Positions 1 through 5,989 of a DNA stretch of 6,895 nucleotides are shown in pieces. Below the pieces are notes generated by a model. That model was not told the origin of the DNA. It made no database searches and saw nothing but the letters and a program-made list of their open reading frames with translations. How positions within the stretch are numbered: the first letter of the stretch is position 1; every line of letters starts with the position of its first letter. Position numbers and translations under genes: made by a program. Source of the DNA: Flavobacteriales bacterium UBA5692 (lineage in GTDB: Bacteria; Bacteroidota; Bacteroidia; Flavobacteriales_D; Sanyastnellaceae); NCBI GenBank assembly GCA_002420235.1, contig DIHQ01000154.1, forward strand, positions 17,720 through 24,614. Direction: 5' to 3'.

Positions 1-1424
1 TCAATCCGCCCGCCATGGTAGTCTTCGACGATGCGCTTGCAGAGCGAGAGGCCAAGGCCCCAGCCGCGAGCCTTAGTAGTGTAACCCGGTTGGAAGATTT
101 CCTTGCGCTTGGATTTTGGGATGCCCGGTCCAGTATCGCTAACGGTCACATGAATGCCTGAATCATCTCGCACTACAGCCATTGAAATTGTTCCATCTCC
201 ATCCATAGCATCCACAGCATTACGGATGAGATTTTCGAGCACCCAGCTGAAAAGCGGAGGGCTAAGCGAGGCGCTGACGGGTGCATCAGGCGCATCGAAC
301 ACAATCTCAATATTTTTAGATACCCTAGGCTCCATATATTCCACTGTGTCTCGCACCACATCCGCGACATCATACTTCTTGAGAATGGGATTGGACCCTA
401 TTTTGCTAAACCTTTCAACCACCGTATTGAGTCGGACGATATCGCGGTTCATTTCACCAAGGTAATCTTGGCGAACACCTTCCTCTTCCAGTAAACCTAA
501 CCAAGCCATCAAGGAGCTGAGCGGCGTCCCGAGTTGATGAGCAGTTTCTTTGGCCATACCCACCCAGACCTGGTCTTGTTCTGCCCTTCTAAAACTACTA
601 AAGATTAGGTAAGACACCAGCGCAAAGACTGCAATCAAGACCAGCTGAACCAATGGGTAATACCGCAATTGCGTCAGCACAATTGAGTCCGAAAAGTAGA
701 TATACTGCCGGCCTTCACCCGGTAGGTCCACTGCAATCGGCTCGTTCGACGCAGCCATGTCCTCAAGGAGTAATTCTAAACGGACCGGGTCTGACACTGA
801 TGCCGAATCGACACGTTGAAAATGAACGACAGTGCTGCGAGTACTGTCCGTCATGACCACCGGAACCGAGGCGCTGTTCAATACAGTCTCGCTGATGAAT
901 GATTCTATGAGGTCCTGCATCACATCCTTAAGCTCGCTGAACCGCAGACTTTCGCTCCAGTAGATGGTGTGACCCACGTCGTTGAACACTATCGGCTCGT
1001 TGGCGGCACGCATCGTCGACTTCAGTGAATCCAAATCAACACCGAGGTCGACATTTACCCGATATAGCAGTTCGTCACTCTCATCGAAAATGAGAACAGG
1101 TATGGTCTTGTTGGACCAGAGGTAGTCGGTGATGAACGTCAGGTCCATCCCGCGGGGCGGGTTGTTAATGAGGCGGTAAGCATCAGCCAGGCGATCGGCC
1201 TTGTGACGTTCTTCACCTCCTAGCTCCTCGAATAATTGCTGTGTGTAGCCAACCAGTGCCGCGCGCTGTACAATGGCTTCCGACCACAGTTTCACTTTCG
1301 TCTGCTCCTCAACACGTATTCGTTTAGCAATATCATTAGAATACCACAACGTCGCTAACACGATGACCGAAGCAGCGACGAGAAGCACTCGCTTCCAGCG
1401 TTGTTTGTTGGAGTAGACGTTCAT
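1..1424 (-). CDS. Two-TM sensor histidine kinase, C-terminus cut by window edge
   Basis: Inner-membrane sensor kinase that would autophosphorylate on a histidine and pass the phosphate to a response regulator not seen here. The minus frame from ATG 1424 stays open for 474 codons and runs off the left edge. Visible parts: TM1 at about residues 13-27; an extracytoplasmic sensor region at about 29-254 that I cannot assign; TM2 at about 257-275; then, with no obvious HAMP domain, a HisKA box AKETAHQLGTPLSSL with H296. The HATPase_c domain follows, with N box ENLIRNAVDAM (N398, N402), G1 box DTGPGIP (D430), F box IFQPGYTTK and G2 box GWGLGLSL (G454-G458). The last visible residues (YHGGRI) normally lie some 25-35 residues before the end, so little is missing. 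The HQLGTP box, with Gln rather than Glu/Asp after the His, is common in Bacteroidota kinases. The start lies 3 nt after the stop of the PorP/SprF gene, implying co-transcription. Ligand and partner are unknown. Confidence 0.93.
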   Translation of the reverse strand, partial: MNVYSNKQRWKRVLLVAASVIVLATLWYSNDIAKRIRVEEQTKVKLWSEAIVQRAALVGYTQQLFEELGGEERHKADRLADAYRLINNPPRGMDLTFITDYLWSNKTIPVLIFDESDELLYRVNVDLGVDLDSLKSTMRAANEPIVFNDVGHTIYWSESLRFSELKDVMQDLIESFISETVLNSASVPVVMTDSTRSTVVHFQRVDSASVSDPVRLELLLEDMAASNEPIAVDLPGEGRQYIYFSDSIVLTQLRYYPLVQLVLIAVFALVSYLIFSSFRRAEQDQVWVGMAKETAHQLGTPLSSLMAWLGLLEEEGVRQDYLGEMNRDIVRLNTVVERFSKIGSNPILKKYDVADVVRDTVEYMEPRVSKNIEIVFDAPDAPVSASLSPPLFSWVLENLIRNAVDAMDGDGTISMAVVRDDSGIHVTVSDTGPGIPKSKRKEIFQPGYTTKARGWGLGLSLCKRIVEDYHGGRI

Positions 1425-1427
1425 GGA

Positions 1428-2363
1428 TCAGTTGTACGCCGGACAGGGGATAGTACGGCCTGCCGGACGACCGGAACACGCGTTGATGCCAATCACGATT
1501 TCATGGGTGTTAGCGCGCCCTGCTCCTGCAAGCGGCGAGACGTTCAGCTCATAAGCATAACCGATGCTCAGGTAATCCAACGCTTTCGCTTGAACCGCAA
1601 CAATCAGCGAACTTTGTGAACGGTAACCCAGTCCAACGCCCACCACTTGATCGTACTTGAACAACCCAAGTACTTCAGCCGCCGGAGGAACCCCGGAACC
1701 GATTCGGGCCTGCGCAGAGGGCAAGAACATCCACCTGCCGTCGAGCTCCACCTCAGACCCCGCTAACACCACCAACTGTCGACGCAGTTTACCGAATTGA
1801 CTGATCTTCTCCATTGAAGGCTGGGTCACATTTTGAATGGTCAGCCCCGCGTACTTATCTCGGTCGTAATACCAGAGGCTCGCATCCAAAATGGGAACAA
1901 TAAATTGCTGGTCGCCAAATACCGCAGGGTCGTTGGCCACTTGAACTTCCGGCATATCGAGCCTACTAAACTCCAGCCGGTGTTGGAAAAATCCAGCGCT
2001 TATACCTGCCGCCAAACGGGCACCGCTCGACAGGCGCAGGTTGTAAGCATACGCTGCGTTAACCGAAGTGTAGCCCCACGCCCCGGCAGCATCGTCTTCA
2101 ACACGGATGCCAAACCCATGGAAGTCGTTATTCTGTCCTGCCGCCTGTCCGTGGAGATTCACAAAAGCTGTTTGGGGAGCACCGTCGATGCCTGACCATT
2201 GGTTACGGAACCCCATGTGCAGATCCATGCACCCCAATACGCCGGCTGCTGCCGCATGATCTTGGAATGGATTCATCATCGCTGTCGCCCGGACCGGCAG
2301 TTGTTGGGCCCTAGCTGATGCAAGAGCTGACAAAACAATAAAAAGCAGAGTGAGTTTTCTCAT
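1428..2363 (-). CDS. PorP/SprF-family T9SS outer-membrane protein
   Basis: A 311-aa protein of the PorP/SprF family, beta-barrel-type outer-membrane proteins of Bacteroidota that work with the type IX secretion system. SprF-like members are known to be needed for export or surface attachment of cargo with type B C-terminal domains. A signal peptide covers about residues 1-19 (MRKLTLLFIVLSALASARA, cleavage before QQ). The family's N-terminal block follows: NPFQDHAAAAGV in place of the usual NPA.aG, then FRNQW at residues 52-56 and the Pro-Gln-Thr that normally follows it. The rest alternates hydrophobic and polar residues as in beta strands, with a GLGYRSQSSLIVAVQAK stretch and SIGYAYELNVSPL near the end. 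Length is typical of the family. The start codon overlaps the stop of the upstream type B CTD gene (ATGA), which strongly suggests that protein is its cargo. The family call is secure; assignment to the true SprF or PorP orthologue is not possible here. Confidence 0.92.
   Translation of the reverse strand: MRKLTLLFIVLSALASARAQQLPVRATAMMNPFQDHAAAAGVLGCMDLHMGFRNQWSGIDGAPQTAFVNLHGQAAGQNNDFHGFGIRVEDDAAGAWGYTSVNAAYAYNLRLSSGARLAAGISAGFFQHRLEFSRLDMPEVQVANDPAVFGDQQFIVPILDASLWYYDRDKYAGLTIQNVTQPSMEKISQFGKLRRQLVVLAGSEVELDGRWMFLPSAQARIGSGVPPAAEVLGLFKYDQVVGVGLGYRSQSSLIVAVQAKALDYLSIGYAYELNVSPLAGAGRANTHEIVIGINACSGRPAGRTIPCPAYN
2360..2363 (-). other. ATGA start/stop overlap coupling cargo and PorP/SprF genes
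   Basis: On the minus strand the four bases read ATGA: the ATG opens the PorP/SprF gene and the TGA closes the type B CTD gene. Such overlaps usually mean translational coupling, which fits a cargo made together with its dedicated outer-membrane partner. The overlap is seen directly; coupling is inferred. Confidence 0.8.
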
Positions 2364-3367
2364 CGAATGATACTGATAAAGCCTGTGACTGTCTCCAAAC
2401 CCACGAGCTGCGGATCATTAAAGTCAATGGCATAGTAATACGTTCCGACAGGCACTTCCTTGCCGCCGTTCTTCCCATCCCAGGGCTGAGCGTAACCCAC
2501 ACTGCGGAAAACCAGTTGACCCCAACGATCGTAAATCCTTATATCAGCCTCGTTATATTGAGACAGCCCATCAATGCTCCAATAGTCGTTAACGAGGTCG
2601 CCATTGGGAGTGAAACTTGTCGGGATGCCCACCGGTGTGCCGACGTTTATAGTCACAGCGTCTGTATACTGGCAACCCCCAAAAAATCCCGAAACTGAAT
2701 ATGTGGTAGTCACCGGGGGAGAGGCGATAATTTCTGCCTCGTTGGTTGACGACAAACCCAAGTCAGGAAACCATGTATATCCCAAATCTTCATTTCCTCC
2801 AGTAACATTTAGAGAGACGCTTTGACCCGGAGCAATGTTGGTTGTGCAGCAGGCATCGATCGACACCGCAGGCCCAGAAAGGAAGAGGGTTAAGTTGCAA
2901 GGCGTCGTGGATGGATCATGCGCTGTGCCAACCAAGATCAAGTAGGTGGTGTTGGGAAGAAGATCTTCTGTCACTACGGTAAATGCACCCCCTGTTTCAC
3001 CACAAGTAGCGACCAATTCGTAAGAATCCACATCGCAAAACACCTGCGGGTTGGGCTTCACTACCACCAATTCAATCACATCCTCCACTCCATCAGTTTG
3101 ACATGCGACCCCGCCAACTTCAACTGTGGCATTTCCCGTATTCACGAGATTGCCATTGGTCATAAACTCCAGTACGGATACATAGGGTGAATTAACGCAA
3201 GCTATGTCCAGCGATTGGACAAAGTTCAACGACAGCGGTTCTGGAATATCACCGCAAATGGGAATCGGATTTTCGCAGCTCTGAGCATGAACTGCACTAC
3301 AGCTAGTAGCTAGAATCGCTCCGACAAGCCCTTTCATTACTCTGCATCTCATTTTTTTCCAACGCAT
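2360..3367 (-). CDS. Secreted protein with T9SS type B sorting domain (CHU_C)
   Basis: A 335-aa predicted T9SS cargo, probably a cell-surface or secreted protein of unknown activity. In order (numbered from ATG 3367): signal peptide at about 1-28, ending SCSAVHA before QSCENPIPICGD; a Cys-containing N-terminal domain at about 29-172 that I do not recognise; an Ig/PKD-like segment at about 178-244 (TWFPDLGLSSTNEAEI, then VTTTYSVSG); and a type B C-terminal domain at about 248-335. The last has the hallmarks PTSFTPNGDLVNDYW, IRIYDRWGQLVF, WDGKNGGKEVPVGTYYY and a final GFISIIR. Type B domains direct export through the T9SS and usually need a partner SprF-like protein, which is encoded next with an ATGA overlap. 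The start is uncertain: TTG 3373 overlaps the upstream stop, and ATG 3367, 3352 and 3337 are all in frame. The ATG at 3337 would give a compact signal peptide (MKGLVGAILATSCSAVHA). I chose 3367 because it is the first ATG. No Shine-Dalgarno sequence helps decide. Confidence 0.9.
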   Translation of the reverse strand: MRWKKMRCRVMKGLVGAILATSCSAVHAQSCENPIPICGDIPEPLSLNFVQSLDIACVNSPYVSVLEFMTNGNLVNTGNATVEVGGVACQTDGVEDVIELVVVKPNPQVFCDVDSYELVATCGETGGAFTVVTEDLLPNTTYLILVGTAHDPSTTPCNLTLFLSGPAVSIDACCTTNIAPGQSVSLNVTGGNEDLGYTWFPDLGLSSTNEAEIIASPPVTTTYSVSGFFGGCQYTDAVTINVGTPVGIPTSFTPNGDLVNDYWSIDGLSQYNEADIRIYDRWGQLVFRSVGYAQPWDGKNGGKEVPVGTYYYAIDFNDPQLVGLETVTGFISIIR

Positions 3368-3369
3368 TA

Positions 3370-3855
3370 TCAATTCATTTCATATGTTACCAATACCGCT
3401 CCCTTTTCAACGGCTTCTCCCACCCGGGTATGTACCTGTTCGATTTTCCCCTCGCGAGGCGCCCGTAAAACGTTTTCCATCTTCATCGCTTCCAAAACCA
3501 GCACCGCGTCACCTGCAGCCACCTCATCCCCTGCAGCCACTTTTACCTCGAGCACCTTGCCCGGCATGGGTGCTTCAATGGCCGAGCCCTCAGCCTCTGC
3601 ATCCGTATTCATACCCATTGATTCCAACAGCATTTTCTGATCATCAAGCACCTGTAGTTGGTGCTCAACGCCGTTTACACGAATTCGAACATGGCCATCA
3701 ACATCTGGCCCTTCAAGGGTTTCAATCCGAACATTTTTAATTCCCATGCGTACATCATACACACCTGGACCGATCGGTTTCCAGTCCCATGCCTCACCTC
3801 TTTGAGGTGAAACGCGCTCAACCCGTCCACCGGGCCAACGAACTTCCCATTCCAT
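3370..3855 (-). CDS. Biotin/lipoyl attachment protein, BCCP-like subunit of an acyl-CoA/oxo-acid carboxylase
   Basis: A 161-aa cytoplasmic carrier that should be biotinylated and shuttle carboxyl groups between a biotin carboxylase and a carboxyltransferase. The biotinyl domain occupies about residues 92-160. It begins EAPMPGKVLEVKV and contains the AMKM biotinylation motif (K125) in VLVLEAMKMENVLRAP, then IEQVHTRVGEAVEKGAVLV. Residues 1-90 are a separate, less conserved segment with MEWEVRWPGGRVERV at the start and IRVNGVEHQLQVLD at 58-71, followed by an acidic, small-residue linker (NTDAEAEGSA). This resembles the stand-alone biotin carrier subunits annotated in Flavobacteriales rather than classical AccB. 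No carboxylase subunit is in the window, so the substrate (acetyl-, propionyl- or methylcrotonyl-CoA, or pyruvate) cannot be told. ATG 3855 is the first start after an in-frame TAA at 3865-3867. It is the first gene of the minus-strand array; its stop is 2 nt before the next ATG, or overlaps the alternative TTG. Confidence 0.9.
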   Translation of the reverse strand: MEWEVRWPGGRVERVSPQRGEAWDWKPIGPGVYDVRMGIKNVRIETLEGPDVDGHVRIRVNGVEHQLQVLDDQKMLLESMGMNTDAEAEGSAIEAPMPGKVLEVKVAAGDEVAAGDAVLVLEAMKMENVLRAPREGKIEQVHTRVGEAVEKGAVLVTYEMN

Positions 3856-3894
3856 GAGAGCAAGTTAGGAGGAATTTGGGGCGAACTTAGGGGC
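3856..3894. promoter_or_regulatory. 39-bp divergent intergenic gap between biotin carrier gene and hemW
   Basis: This gap must hold, or lie beside, the start signals of two opposing transcription units. I see no full TAnnTTTG element on either strand. The nearest on the minus strand is TAAGTTCG (3889-3882), one mismatch, without a recognisable -33 partner. A plus-strand AGGAGG at 3867-3872 lies 22 nt upstream of the hemW ATG, too far for a normal ribosome binding site. Promoters may reach into the flanking coding sequences. The location is certain, the function inferred. Confidence 0.35.
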
Positions 3895-5034
3895 ATGTTT
3901 GGGATTTACATTCACATTCCATTCTGCAGAACTGCATGCCATTACTGTGACTTCCACTTCTCCACTAACACACAAACGATGGAGGCTATGGAAGATGCAT
4001 TAATCAAAGAATTGAACCTGCGAATCGAATCCGATCAGCCAGACTTAACCAACCTGCAGAGCATCTATTTCGGTGGAGGCACCCCGTCCCTGTTCGCGTT
4101 GCGTGGGTTGCGCGAATTGTTGAGCCGGCTTCTACCCCATGCTCCAAATTGTCGAGAAGTCACTCTGGAGGCTAATCCTGAAGATGTAACACCTGAACGG
4201 CTTCATGCGTGGTTGGAAATGGGGTTCAATCGGCTTTCTATTGGATTACAATCTTTTGATCAGGCACAGTTAGACTGGATGAATCGGAAGCACTCTGCGG
4301 ATGACGCGGCACAGGCTGTAAAGCTGGCTTCAGAAGCTGGTTTTAAGCACATTAGTGCCGATCTCATCTACGGCCTTCCCAACAGGAAAATGTCCTTCCA
4401 AGAAGAATTGAATCGATTTGTTGAATTGCCGGCAGACCACCTCTCCGCATACATCCTAACCGTAGAAGACCGAACTGTTTTTGGCCGACGAATGGAACTG
4501 GGTGCACAGTCCTTTCCCGATGATGAGGATGTGAAAGCAGAATACCAACTACTATGTCAGTCCATGGCATCGGCAGGGTATGAACATTATGAGGTGTCGA
4601 ATTGGGCTAAGCCTGGTGGCCGAGCGGTTCACAACCAACATTACTGGACAGGACTTCCATACTGGGGCATTGGCCCCGGAGCGCACGGATTTGATGGCGC
4701 GAAACGTTTTGCCAACGTGTCCAACAACCCAAAGTACATTAAAGCCTTGTCGGTTGCGATCGATACCGCTGGATTGCCGCGTAAAACCGAAGTCCTCACC
4801 CCTACCGACCGGTACAATGAAACCCTGATGACTGGATTACGAACCGCCCGTGGTGTTTCGTTAGGCGATTTGGAAAAAAAATTTGGCCTAAGACCGGATA
4901 AAACTCAATCCACCGTGTGGTCCGGTTTCCTTGATCGAGGAATGCTTTCAGAAATAGACCCTGGAGTTTTTCGTATCCCCGAACCACACTGGGTGATGGC
5001 TGATTCCATCGCAGCTGAACTCTTTGAGGCCTAA
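3895..5034 (+). CDS. hemW: HemW, radical SAM haem chaperone (coproporphyrinogen III oxidase-like)
   Basis: A 379-aa cytoplasmic radical SAM protein of the HemN/HemW family. HemW binds haem and is thought to deliver it to haem proteins; it was long mis-annotated as oxygen-independent coproporphyrinogen III oxidase. The N-terminus MFGIYIHIPFCRTACHYCDF carries the CX3CX2C iron-sulfur motif (C11, C15, C18) followed by Asp-Phe. HemN proper has a fourth Cys (CX3CX2CXC), so HemW is the better call. Further motifs are YFGGGTPS (58-65), EANPE near 92-96, LSIGLQSFD (114-122), SADLIYGLP (154-162), and the HemW-type HNQHYW (246-251) with GIGPGAHGF (258-266). The C-terminal winged-helix-like HemW_C region covers about 300-375. 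Length is normal. The start is fixed by the conserved GIYIHIPFC and by the lack of any upstream in-frame ATG, GTG or TTG in the gap. It is divergent from the biotin carrier gene and convergent with the transporter, so probably monocistronic. Any SD is poor (AGGGG directly next to the ATG). Confidence 0.95.
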   Translation: MFGIYIHIPFCRTACHYCDFHFSTNTQTMEAMEDALIKELNLRIESDQPDLTNLQSIYFGGGTPSLFALRGLRELLSRLLPHAPNCREVTLEANPEDVTPERLHAWLEMGFNRLSIGLQSFDQAQLDWMNRKHSADDAAQAVKLASEAGFKHISADLIYGLPNRKMSFQEELNRFVELPADHLSAYILTVEDRTVFGRRMELGAQSFPDDEDVKAEYQLLCQSMASAGYEHYEVSNWAKPGGRAVHNQHYWTGLPYWGIGPGAHGFDGAKRFANVSNNPKYIKALSVAIDTAGLPRKTEVLTPTDRYNETLMTGLRTARGVSLGDLEKKFGLRPDKTQSTVWSGFLDRGMLSEIDPGVFRIPEPHWVMADSIAAELFEA

Positions 5035-5942
5035 GCCCCTTTTGTACCAGACCTTCGTTTTAGCCAGGCATCAGCAAATACAGCTCCAACTATGATTGCT
5101 GCGCCAAGGTAAAAGCCGCTGTGCATACGTTCTTCATCACCAAAAATCAGTGCGGCTAATACGATGGCGTATACCGGTTCTAGATTAATAGCTACTGACG
5201 TTGTAAACGGCGTAAGCTGTTTCATCACCTCAATGCTCATTAAAAAAGCAAACGATGTCGCTAACGTGGCCAAAAGCCCTAACCACAACCAGTCCTCGCG
5301 AGGCACAATCCAATGTGCCGAATCCCAACCTTTGCCTTGCACCAAAAACAATATTGCCAAAGCACCCGCTGCGCTGAGCAGCTCCACCCTGGTCAAATTC
5401 GCAGAATCGTGAAAACGAACCAAGATGGAATTAAACGTGGCAAACACGGCGGCCAACGCCGCAGAAATTAATGCCAAACCCACCCCAAGATAATAATGAC
5501 TAAGGTCGCTTACAGCTCCAGATGGGGCTGGTCCCCATAGCAATACGATCAGTCCGCAAATTATAACAACACCTAATATGACCTCGCGAAAATCTACCCT
5601 TCTCTTAATCACTAATGGCTCCACCAAACTGACAAAAACCGGGGTCGTGGCCAATGTAGCTAAGGCCACAGATACATTACTCACTTTGATGCTTGCAAAA
5701 AATGCCACCCAGTGTGCAGCGGTCGTGCAACCTACCAGAGCTACTTTCCAAAGGCTTTTCCAAGAAAACCTCTGAATGCGTCCACGCGCAGCAAGCCACA
5801 ACCAAACCAAACCACCTCCCAAAAAAACCCGCCAGAAGACCAATCGCTCTGCGTCGAGTGAGATTAATTTCCCTAGAATTCCAGTAAAACCGAAAATCAA
5901 GACAATAAAATGAAGCATCAAGGTGCTTTGACGGCTATTCAT
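5031..5942 (-). CDS. EamA/DMT-superfamily inner-membrane transporter
   Basis: A 303-aa integral membrane protein of the drug/metabolite transporter superfamily, with two EamA repeats and about ten hydrophobic helices. Members export amino acids, metabolites or drugs; the substrate cannot be read from sequence. Repeat one spans about residues 8-137: LHFIVLIFGFTGILGKLISL, then HWVAFFASIKVSNVSVALA and TTPVFVSLVEPL with a basic IKRRVD loop. Repeat two spans about 150-292 and ends with the family signature NLEPVYAIVLAALIFGDE (253-270), a last helix at about 276-291, and a basic tail KRRSGTKGA. Length is normal. ATG 5942 is preferred; M9 (ATG 5918) is an in-frame alternative that would still keep the first helix. 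The stop overlaps the hemW stop by 4 nt in a tail-to-tail arrangement, leaving no room for a separate terminator. Upstream, 47 nt separate it from the divergent EEP-domain gene, and a -7-like element sits just before its ATG. Confidence 0.93.
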   Translation of the reverse strand: MNSRQSTLMLHFIVLIFGFTGILGKLISLDAERLVFWRVFLGGGLVWLWLAARGRIQRFSWKSLWKVALVGCTTAAHWVAFFASIKVSNVSVALATLATTPVFVSLVEPLVIKRRVDFREVILGVVIICGLIVLLWGPAPSGAVSDLSHYYLGVGLALISAALAAVFATFNSILVRFHDSANLTRVELLSAAGALAILFLVQGKGWDSAHWIVPREDWLWLGLLATLATSFAFLMSIEVMKQLTPFTTSVAINLEPVYAIVLAALIFGDEERMHSGFYLGAAIIVGAVFADAWLKRRSGTKGA

Positions 5943-5947
5943 TCCGG

Positions 5948-5955
5948 CAAATCTA
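5948..5955 (-). promoter_or_regulatory. Candidate Bacteroidota -7 promoter element (TAGATTTG) for the EamA gene
   Basis: On the minus strand the bases read TAGATTTG, an exact match to the Bacteroidota -7 consensus TAnnTTTG. It ends 5 nt upstream of the EamA ATG, which would put the transcription start at or very near the start codon, so a leaderless mRNA or use of the internal ATG 5918 is implied. I see no TTG-type -33 element at the expected 17-23 nt upstream, which weakens the call. Seen: the octamer and its position. Inferred: promoter function. Confidence 0.35.
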
Positions 5956-5989
5956 CCCGTAACTTGCGTGTACTTTGATTCGGCTTCAT

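Noticed and set aside
1..3. TCA at the left edge reads TGA on the minus strand, apparently the kinase stop codon
   Set aside because: It is out of frame: kinase codons have their lowest base at positions divisible by 3, so bases 1-2 are the first part of a GAx codon and the gene continues past the edge.
154..465. Plus-strand open frame of 103 codons
   Set aside because: It lies wholly antisense to the HATPase region of the histidine kinase, has a low-complexity Ser/Thr-rich translation and no recognisable domain; a shadow frame.
1833..2195. Plus-strand open frame of 120 codons
   Set aside because: Antisense to the well-supported PorP/SprF gene, with no motif or start signal.
3512..3540. 11-bp direct repeat CCTGCAGCCAC with an 18-nt period
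   Set aside because: It encodes the VAAGDEVAAGDA turn before the biotinyl lysine, which follows the usual V..GD.V..GD pattern of biotinyl domains, not a mobile or regulatory repeat.
3384..3740. Proline-rich 118-codon plus-strand frame
   Set aside because: Antisense to the biotin carrier gene; the Pro/Leu/Phe bias is the expected complement of a Gly/Glu/Lys-rich coding strand.
4874..4881. Run of eight A residues inside hemW, a possible slippage or frameshift site
   Set aside because: The reading frame is intact on both sides and encodes a sensible LEKKFG segment; no alternative product is suggested.
3895..5034. Calling the radical SAM gene hemN (coproporphyrinogen III dehydrogenase)
   Set aside because: The fourth Cys of HemN's CX3CX2CXC is Phe here, and the protein has HemW length and HNQHYW, so HemW fits better.
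5971..5977. TACTTTG upstream of the EEP gene as a plus-strand -7 element
   Set aside because: The spacing between TA and TTTG is one base short of TAnnTTTG, and no -33 element sits at the right distance.
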